Assembly: GCA_016296345.1 (NCBI GenBank)
Contig: JAEDJL010000050.1
Span: forward strand, 1 to 10,717
Direction of reading: 5' to 3'
Source: Bacteroidales bacterium
GTDB lineage: Bacteria > Bacteroidota > Bacteroidia > Bacteroidales > P3
Length of the DNA stretch: 10,717 nt
In this document: positions 5,871 to 10,717 of the stretch, in pieces
Position numbering within the stretch: the stretch's first letter is position 1
Layout: each line of letters begins with the position of its first letter
The notes under the pieces: generated by a model
What the model was told of the DNA's origin: nothing
What the model saw: only the letters and a program-made list of their open reading frames with translations
The model's database searches: none
Made by a program: the position numbers and the translations under genes

Positions 5871-8800
5871 AAGGCTCTCTTGTTCAAGTTATATGAGATT
5901 ATGTTTTGCGAAATCGGGCTTAATGACATTTGTTCTATGAACTCCTCCACTCCTATCTTATATTTCTTGCTCTTCATCTTCAAAACGATGTCTTGGTTTT
6001 GGTTATCGACCACACATATCGACAAAGGGGTTTTGCCTTTGGCACTCTCGCAGAGTTTTTTCAAATCATTGACCGCAATTTCCGTCAGTTTGTCCACATC
6101 AAAATACAAACTCAAACCCTCAACATAGTTGTTGAGAATGTTTTCCAAAAGTTCTATCTTCTTGATGTAAAGCCTTAACTGTGGTTCTTCGCCGGCTTGC
6201 TGTTTCCAAGTGTTCTCTTTTACTTCGGCTTTGACGAGTATATACAGATTTGGTTTGCAATAGTTTGAAAATTCGACGTATGTGTTTCCGCTGAGGAAGA
6301 AATCGTAGGAGCTGTTCTCGTCTTCGATTTGAAATTTTGCGTAAGGCTTTCCGTTTTTGTTCTTTCCCATTTCGGCAGACTTGACAATGCCTGCAAAATA
6401 CACCTCGGTGTCTTTGAGTTTCGTCAAATCCTGCAAGTCAGACACCGTTATGTTGGTAAAATTGGTGATTGCACAGCGAAATAAGTCCAAAGGATGTCCT
6501 GAAATACAAAATCCGAGCATCTCTTTCTCAAAATCGAGACACTCCATTTGAGACCAAGGTTCGCATTGCGGCACTTCGGGATCGTCAAATCCCTCTTCTC
6601 CTTCGGCAGTGTCAAACAATGAGGTTTGCGAACACAAGGCATTCTCCTTTGTTTTGACACCATATTTTATCAGTTTGTCCAAAAAGATAGTGTCATTGCC
6701 TTGTGAGGCAAAAAAGTATTGAGCTCTGTGTATGTTATCAAAGCAATCGAACGCTCCCGATTTTATCAATGCTTCGATACAACGACGATTGATTGCCCTG
6801 AGGTTTATTCTTGTTATGAAGTCAAAAGGACTTTTGAACGCTCCGTTTGCTTCTCTTTCTCTGATAATCTCTTCTGCCGCAGTGCTTCCGACACCTTTTA
6901 TGGCTGCAAGTCCGAAAAGAATTTCGCCTTTCTTGTTTACCATGAAGTTCAAATCGGACTCGTTCACATTCGGACCCAAGACATTTATGCCGAGTTTCTT
7001 GCATTCTTCGGTGTAGGTGGTTATCTTCTTGATGTCGGAAAGGTTATGTGTAAGCACAGAAGACATATATTCGGCAGGATAGTGGGCTTTGAGATAGGCA
7101 GTTTGAAAAGCCACATAAGCATAACAAGTAGAGTGGGATTTGTTGAAAGCATATTCGGCAAACTTTTTCCAATCTTCCCAAATCTTTTCGACCTTTTCTT
7201 TGTCCAATCCGTTGTTTTCGCAGCCTTTGAGGAACTTTTCTCTCAATTCTTCCATGACTGCTATCTGTTTTTTACCCATTGCTTTTCGCAACTTGTCTGC
7301 TTGTCCGGGTGTAAAGCCTGCCAAGGCTTGCGAAAGCTGCATAACCTGCTCTTGATAGACGGTTATGCCGTAGGTTTCCGAAAGATATTTCTCCATTATG
7401 GGAAACTCATACACAATAGGTTCTTTTCCGTGCTTTCTTGCAATGAAGTTGGGAATGTATTGCATAGGTCCGGGACGATAGAGTGCGTTCATGGCAATGA
7501 GGTCTTCAAATCTGTCGGGTTTAAGATTTTGAAGATGTTGTTTCATTCCCTCGGATTCAAACTGAAAAGTTCCCATTGTCTGACCTTTTTGGAACAATTC
7601 TAATGTGAGTTTGTCGTCCAAAGGAATTTGAGAAGGGTCGATGTCAATCTTGTGGCTCTTCTTTATGTTGTCGCAAGCGTCCTTTATGATTGAAAGATTG
7701 ACCAATCCCAAAAAGTCCATCTTTATCATGCCGACGCTTTCTATCAATTTGCCCTCAAATTGTGTTGCCATCATGTCAGATTCCTTGCTGTCTGCAACAG
7801 GAACATAGTTAGATATGTCGTCAGGACCTATAATCACTCCGCAGGCATGAATACCTGTATTTCGGATTGAGCCTTCCAACTTTTGTGCAAGCTGCAAGAC
7901 TTTTTGAATTTGCGGACTTCCGTGTTCGAGTTCTCGTTTGAGTTCGGGAGATTCTTCAAAAGCCTTGGCAAGAGTGGTTCCGGGCTTTGAGGGAACGTAA
8001 GATGCAAGTCGGTTACTCTCGCTTATCGGAACATCAAGCACCCTTGCAACGTCTTTGATTGCACTTTTTGCTGCCATAGAACCAAATGTGGTAATCTGTG
8101 CAACGTGATCTGCTCCATACTTTTCTCTTACATAAGCAAGCGTCTTGGCTCTTCCGTCATCATCAAAGTCCACATCGATGTCGGGAAGCGAAATTCTGTC
8201 GGGATTTAAGAACCTTTCAAACAGCAAACCATACTTTAATGGCTCTATGGCTGTTATTCCCAAACAATAGGCTACCACACTTCCTGCCGCAGAACCTCTT
8301 CCCGGTCCTACAATCACACCGAGTTTCTCCCTCGAATAGTTGATAAAATCTTGCACAATGAGAAAATAGCCCGGAAAACCCATCCATTCGATAGTCTTCA
8401 ACTCGCTTTCTATTCTCTGTTTCACATTGTCGGGAAGAGGATTAGGATATTTTTTGCTCGCTCCCTCAAAAGTCAGAAACCTCAAATAGTCTGCATCGAA
8501 TTTCGTTCTTACAATTTTGTTGTACCCTCCCTTGGATTTCAGAGCTTTTGCTATGACTTGCTCTCGGCGTTCGGGCAGTTTGTCTTCTTCGGCAGTCTTC
8601 GGATTGTTCAAAATGTCATCATAGAGCTGCTGTTTGACCTTTTCCAAAGGGTATTTCTGCAAATACTCGTCGATAGAACCAAAACTTTTCGGAATATCAA
8701 ACACAGGCAATATGGGATCTCGCTCCATCGGATAGACTTCTACCTTGTTTGCAATCTCCATACTGTTGGATATTGCTTCGGGATAGTCTTTGAACAGCTC

Positions 8801-9589
8801 TGCCATCTCTTCGGGAGACTTCAAATACTCTTGTCCGGTATATAACATCTTGGTTTCCTCGTGGAGTTTTCTGCCTGTGTTGAGACAAATCAAGATTTTG
8901 TGAGCTTCATAATCGTCTGCTTCGATAAAGTGAACATCGTTTGTTGCCAACAATTTGATATTAAACTTTCGGGCAATCCTCACAAGCTCGACCATAACTT
9001 CCTTTTGCAACTCCAATCCGTGGTCTTGCAACTCTATATAGTAGTCATCGCCAAAAACTTCATGATATTCTTGTGCTGTTTTTTCTGCACCTTCTATGTC
9101 GCCTGAGGCAATCAGCTTTGGCAATACCCCTCCCAAACAAGCCGAACAACAAATCAAACCCTCGGAATGCTCAAACAACAAGTCTTTGTCTATTCTTGAC
9201 GTTCTGTATTTTGCTTCTTTTGCAAAAGCAAGCGAATCGAGCTTGATGAGACTTTTATATCCTGCCTCGTTCTTTGCCAATAGTATGAGGTGATGACCGC
9301 TGAAATGAACTCCGTCTTTGATAAAGCGGCTTTGAGGCGAAACATACATCTCGCAACCCAAGATTGGCTTGATGTCGTTCTTCAAACAAGTGTTGTAAAA
9401 CTCCAACACCCCGAACATATTTCCGTGATCGGTGATTGCCAAAGCCGTCATGCCGAGAGCTTTTGCTTTCTTTACCAAAGGAGATATTGCAGCAGCTCCG
9501 TCCAATATAGAATATTGTGTATGCACATGAAGATGGGTGAACTCCACCTTGCCGTCTTGAATATTTTGCTCTGTTTGTGTTGTTTCCAT
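5867..9589 (-). CDS. dnaE: DNA polymerase III alpha subunit, DnaE type
   Basis: This is the catalytic subunit of the replicative polymerase, a C-family enzyme of 1240 residues. The PHP domain (about 15-285) keeps metal-site type residues: HLHVH (19-23), DHGN (54-57) and NDVHF (217-221), more complete than in E. coli DnaE, so a metal-bound and possibly proofreading PHP is plausible. The polymerase core (about 290-870) has Asp470 and Asp472 in PDIDVDFDDD and Asp625 in KMDFLGL, matching E. coli Asp401, Asp403 and Asp555. GPGRGSAAGS (428-437) and YQEQVMQL (745-752) are further family motifs. A helix-hairpin-helix region follows (about 890-950). QTSLF (988-992) fits the beta-clamp binding pentapeptide, just before LGFCISGHPLD. 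An OB fold lies at about 1060-1150. The start is the ATG at 9589; an in-frame TTG at 9616 precedes it but would add residues unlike the family. The gene is the first of a two-gene unit with queG. Confidence 0.97.
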   Translation of the reverse strand: METTQTEQNIQDGKVEFTHLHVHTQYSILDGAAAISPLVKKAKALGMTALAITDHGNMFGVLEFYNTCLKNDIKPILGCEMYVSPQSRFIKDGVHFSGHHLILLAKNEAGYKSLIKLDSLAFAKEAKYRTSRIDKDLLFEHSEGLICCSACLGGVLPKLIASGDIEGAEKTAQEYHEVFGDDYYIELQDHGLELQKEVMVELVRIARKFNIKLLATNDVHFIEADDYEAHKILICLNTGRKLHEETKMLYTGQEYLKSPEEMAELFKDYPEAISNSMEIANKVEVYPMERDPILPVFDIPKSFGSIDEYLQKYPLEKVKQQLYDDILNNPKTAEEDKLPERREQVIAKALKSKGGYNKIVRTKFDADYLRFLTFEGASKKYPNPLPDNVKQRIESELKTIEWMGFPGYFLIVQDFINYSREKLGVIVGPGRGSAAGSVVAYCLGITAIEPLKYGLLFERFLNPDRISLPDIDVDFDDDGRAKTLAYVREKYGADHVAQITTFGSMAAKSAIKDVARVLDVPISESNRLASYVPSKPGTTLAKAFEESPELKRELEHGSPQIQKVLQLAQKLEGSIRNTGIHACGVIIGPDDISNYVPVADSKESDMMATQFEGKLIESVGMIKMDFLGLVNLSIIKDACDNIKKSHKIDIDPSQIPLDDKLTLELFQKGQTMGTFQFESEGMKQHLQNLKPDRFEDLIAMNALYRPGPMQYIPNFIARKHGKEPIVYEFPIMEKYLSETYGITVYQEQVMQLSQALAGFTPGQADKLRKAMGKKQIAVMEELREKFLKGCENNGLDKEKVEKIWEDWKKFAEYAFNKSHSTCYAYVAFQTAYLKAHYPAEYMSSVLTHNLSDIKKITTYTEECKKLGINVLGPNVNESDLNFMVNKKGEILFGLAAIKGVGSTAAEEIIREREANGAFKSPFDFITRINLRAINRRCIEALIKSGAFDCFDNIHRAQYFFASQGNDTIFLDKLIKYGVKTKENALCSQTSLFDTAEGEEGFDDPEVPQCEPWSQMECLDFEKEMLGFCISGHPLDLFRCAITNFTNITVSDLQDLTKLKDTEVYFAGIVKSAEMGKNKNGKPYAKFQIEDENSSYDFFLSGNTYVEFSNYCKPNLYILVKAEVKENTWKQQAGEEPQLRLYIKKIELLENILNNYVEGLSLYFDVDKLTEIAVNDLKKLCESAKGKTPLSICVVDNQNQDIVLKMKSKKYKIGVEEFIEQMSLSPISQNIISYNLNKRAF
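6614..6628 (-). other. Beta-clamp binding motif in DnaE
   Basis: Residues 988-992 read QTSLF, close to the consensus QLxLF by which the alpha subunit binds the sliding clamp. Its place between the helix-hairpin-helix region and the OB fold, in a low-complexity acidic loop, is that of the internal clamp-binding motif of E. coli DnaE. Confidence 0.75.
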
Positions 9590-9659
9590 ATCTTGCAATC
9601 GTCTGTTTTGTTGCAAAGAAACCGCATAAAAAGTCCCTCATTGCAACGAAAAACCCTTG

Positions 9660-9691
9660 CAAAGGTAACAAAAAACAACAACAATCCTCAA
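9660..9691 (-). promoter_or_regulatory. Probable dnaE-queG promoter (Bacteroidota type)
   Basis: On the - strand TACCTTTG (9667-9660) is an exact -7 box, with a TTG (9691-9689) 21 bp upstream as -33 element. Transcription would begin near 9654, about 65 nt before the dnaE ATG. With the stop/start overlap downstream, this is the only promoter I can support for dnaE and queG. Confidence 0.65.
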
Positions 9692-9841
9692 TACCACAGT
9701 TGCAAATCGCTGACTTTTACACCGAAAAAGCACATCCGTTTTGGCAAAAAGAGAACAGGGTTTTGATAATCCTATTGCCCTATGCCAAATCGTTGAAATT
9801 CACCTGAAAAAAGCCTGAAATCGGCAGGAATAAACCCAAAG

Positions 9842-9868
9842 AAAAACACAAGTATTTCTACTTGTGTT
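9842..9868 (-). terminator. Terminator of the Schlafen-like gene
   Basis: AACACAAGTA (9845-9854) pairs perfectly with TACTTGTGTT (9859-9868). Read on the - strand the loop is GAAA and the stem is followed by TTTC and a T-rich stretch, which makes an intrinsic terminator 55 bp after the stop codon at 9923-9925. It separates this gene from the dnaE promoter. Confidence 0.8.
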
Positions 9869-9922
9869 GCAGGCTGTTAATCTTGTAAATATTGCCGGAG
9901 AAAAACAAAACACCGCACAGCC

Positions 9923-10717
9923 TTATTCTGTGCAAACAAAGTCTCTTTTTATCACCCAATGACCGTTTTTGCGTCCGCCTTCCCGCATAATGATTTTATT
10001 TTCTTTCAAGCTGCGAACAGCTTTGTAAAGTGTAGTCTTGGACAATGACAATTTCGTCCCCAAAGTTTCGTAAGTGATATAAACATCTTGCACTATCAGC
10101 TCAAAAACCTTTCTCTCAATATCAGTAAACTCTGACCTTGATACCCTTTTTCTCTTTTTATCACTTACTATTCTGCTCTTTTTATCACCTGCATTAACGC
10201 TCTCATTATCACTTATTTCCTTTTTATCACCTGTTTTCTTTTTATCACTTACATATTCGCTCTTTTTATCACTCACCATAACACTCTCATTACCACTTAT
10301 TTCCTTTTTATCACTTTCTATTTCGTCCTTTTTATCACCCGTTTTCTTTTTATCACTTACCTCTTCGCTCTTTTTATCACTTTCACTTACCTCATCGCTT
10401 TTCTTGATGGCGGAATATGTTGTCCAACGATTTTTGTTTTCTCGTTTCAACAGCTGTTTTTCCACCATGTTGTGAAGAATTTTTCCGACCTCAATCGAAT
10501 TAAGCCCGAGCATTTGTTGCAATTCTATATTGCTGACGCTCTCTCCGCACCACACATACGCCAATATATTCTGCTCTGTCGCCTTCAATGTACCGTATGT
10601 CTCGTATCCATAGCATGATTTCATCTCTTGAAGAACATTTTCGGGCAAAAGGCTTATCATCGGAAGGGTTAAATCGACCTGACGAAGCTCGGTTCGGTCG
10701 AGCAAAGTCGGCTTTCG
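9923..10717 (-). CDS. C-terminal part of a probable Schlafen/AlbA_2-type ATP-binding protein with two winged helices
   Basis: The frame is open to the right edge, so the N-terminus is missing; 264 residues are visible. Counting from the TTG at 10705: residues 38-98 look like a first winged helix (ILAYVWCGESVSNIELQQML, then a KRENKNRWTTY wing), 101-190 are a highly charged repeat linker with nine DKK units, and 192-254 form a second winged helix (DIERKVFELI, YETLGTKLSLSKTTLYKAVR, REGGRKNGHWVI). The last pattern, L-x-x-x-x-I-x-R-x-G-G-x-K-x-G-x-W, is typical of the C-terminus of Bacteroidota AlbA_2 (divergent AAA / Schlafen-type) proteins, which have an ATP-binding AlbA_2 domain upstream; that domain would lie outside the window. 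Such proteins are thought to act as DNA- or RNA-binding regulators, and some sit in defence loci. The family call is from pattern memory and could be wrong; a replication initiator or other winged-helix regulator is the main alternative. Confidence 0.65.
   Translation of the reverse strand, partial: RKPTLLDRTELRQVDLTLPMISLLPENVLQEMKSCYGYETYGTLKATEQNILAYVWCGESVSNIELQQMLGLNSIEVGKILHNMVEKQLLKRENKNRWTTYSAIKKSDEVSESDKKSEEVSDKKKTGDKKDEIESDKKEISGNESVMVSDKKSEYVSDKKKTGDKKEISDNESVNAGDKKSRIVSDKKRKRVSRSEFTDIERKVFELIVQDVYITYETLGTKLSLSKTTLYKAVRSLKENKIIMREGGRKNGHWVIKRDFVCTE
10154..10380. repeat. Nine copies of CTTTTTATCAC in the linker of the Schlafen-like gene
   Basis: The 11-mer CTTTTTATCAC (- strand GTGATAAAAAG) occurs exactly at 10154, 10178, 10220, 10238, 10262, 10304, 10328, 10346 and 10370. 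Spacings are 24, 42, 18, 24, 42, 24, 18 and 24 bp, all multiples of 6. Each copy encodes S/G-D-K-K. Larger blocks of about 84-90 bp are duplicated: the first three copies recur 84 bp further on. Degenerate copies (for example at 10202 and near 10288) lie between. A tenth exact copy is at 9945-9955, near the stop codon, but in a different reading frame. Confidence 0.9.

Larger units (their letters stand above)
9590..9922. other. Intergenic region between dnaE and the Schlafen-like gene
   Basis: These 333 bp hold the dnaE leader and promoter (9590-9691) and the terminator of the upstream gene (9842-9868). In the part between them (9692-9841) I see no gene, repeat or structured RNA. Frames that are open here are short or are extensions of shadows of dnaE. 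Confidence 0.6.

Noticed and set aside
6719..7603. Open frame of 294 codons on the + strand
   Set aside because: It is antisense to the polymerase core of dnaE, a highly conserved gene; the length comes from codon bias of dnaE.
9590..9616. In-frame TTG at 9616 as the dnaE start
   Set aside because: It adds nine residues before the ATG at 9589 without family likeness; the ATG is the simpler start.
10154..10380. CRISPR array
   Set aside because: Repeats are only 11 bp, spacings are 18, 24 or 42 bp, and the sequence is in frame inside a gene; no leader or cas genes are near.

Overview
The window looks like chromosomal DNA of a member of the Bacteroidota, most likely the order Bacteroidales. 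Three intergenic regions carry the Bacteroidota-type -7 box TAnnTTTG. The genes also fit: a long TPR/beta-propeller/OmpA protein of a kind common in this phylum, an LpxD of typical length, and a QueG without a long C-terminal HEAT extension. Base composition is moderate, around 40-45% G+C by eye. No tRNA, rRNA, insertion sequence or CRISPR array was seen.

Layout. (1) 1-578 (+): 3' end of an unrecognised gene that enters from the left edge, with a codon preference unlike its neighbour. (2) 579-971: about 390 bp without a credible gene, rich in A/T runs and short inverted repeats, ending in the lpxD promoter. (3) 972-2012 (+): lpxD (lipid A synthesis), closed by a strong terminator that also serves the convergent gene. 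(4) 2149-4761 (-): large periplasmic/outer-membrane OmpA-family protein with signal peptide, TPR, PD40 propeller, carboxypeptidase-regulatory-like domain, OmpA_C domain and a C-terminal extension that resembles a degenerate retropepsin fold. (5) 4950-5870 (-) and 5867-9589 (-): queG and dnaE in one transcription unit, dnaE first, with overlapping stop and start codons. (6) 9590-9922: dnaE promoter and the terminator of the next gene. (7) 9923-10717 (-): C-terminal part of a probable Schlafen/AlbA_2-type ATP-binding protein with two winged-helix domains joined by a Lys/Asp repeat linker.

Most of the window is housekeeping: envelope lipid synthesis, cell-surface architecture, chromosome replication and tRNA modification. 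The parts most worth a second look are the C-terminal domain of the OmpA-family protein, the repeat-bearing linker at the right edge, and the structured spacer upstream of lpxD. I did not find a clear, self-contained new system.
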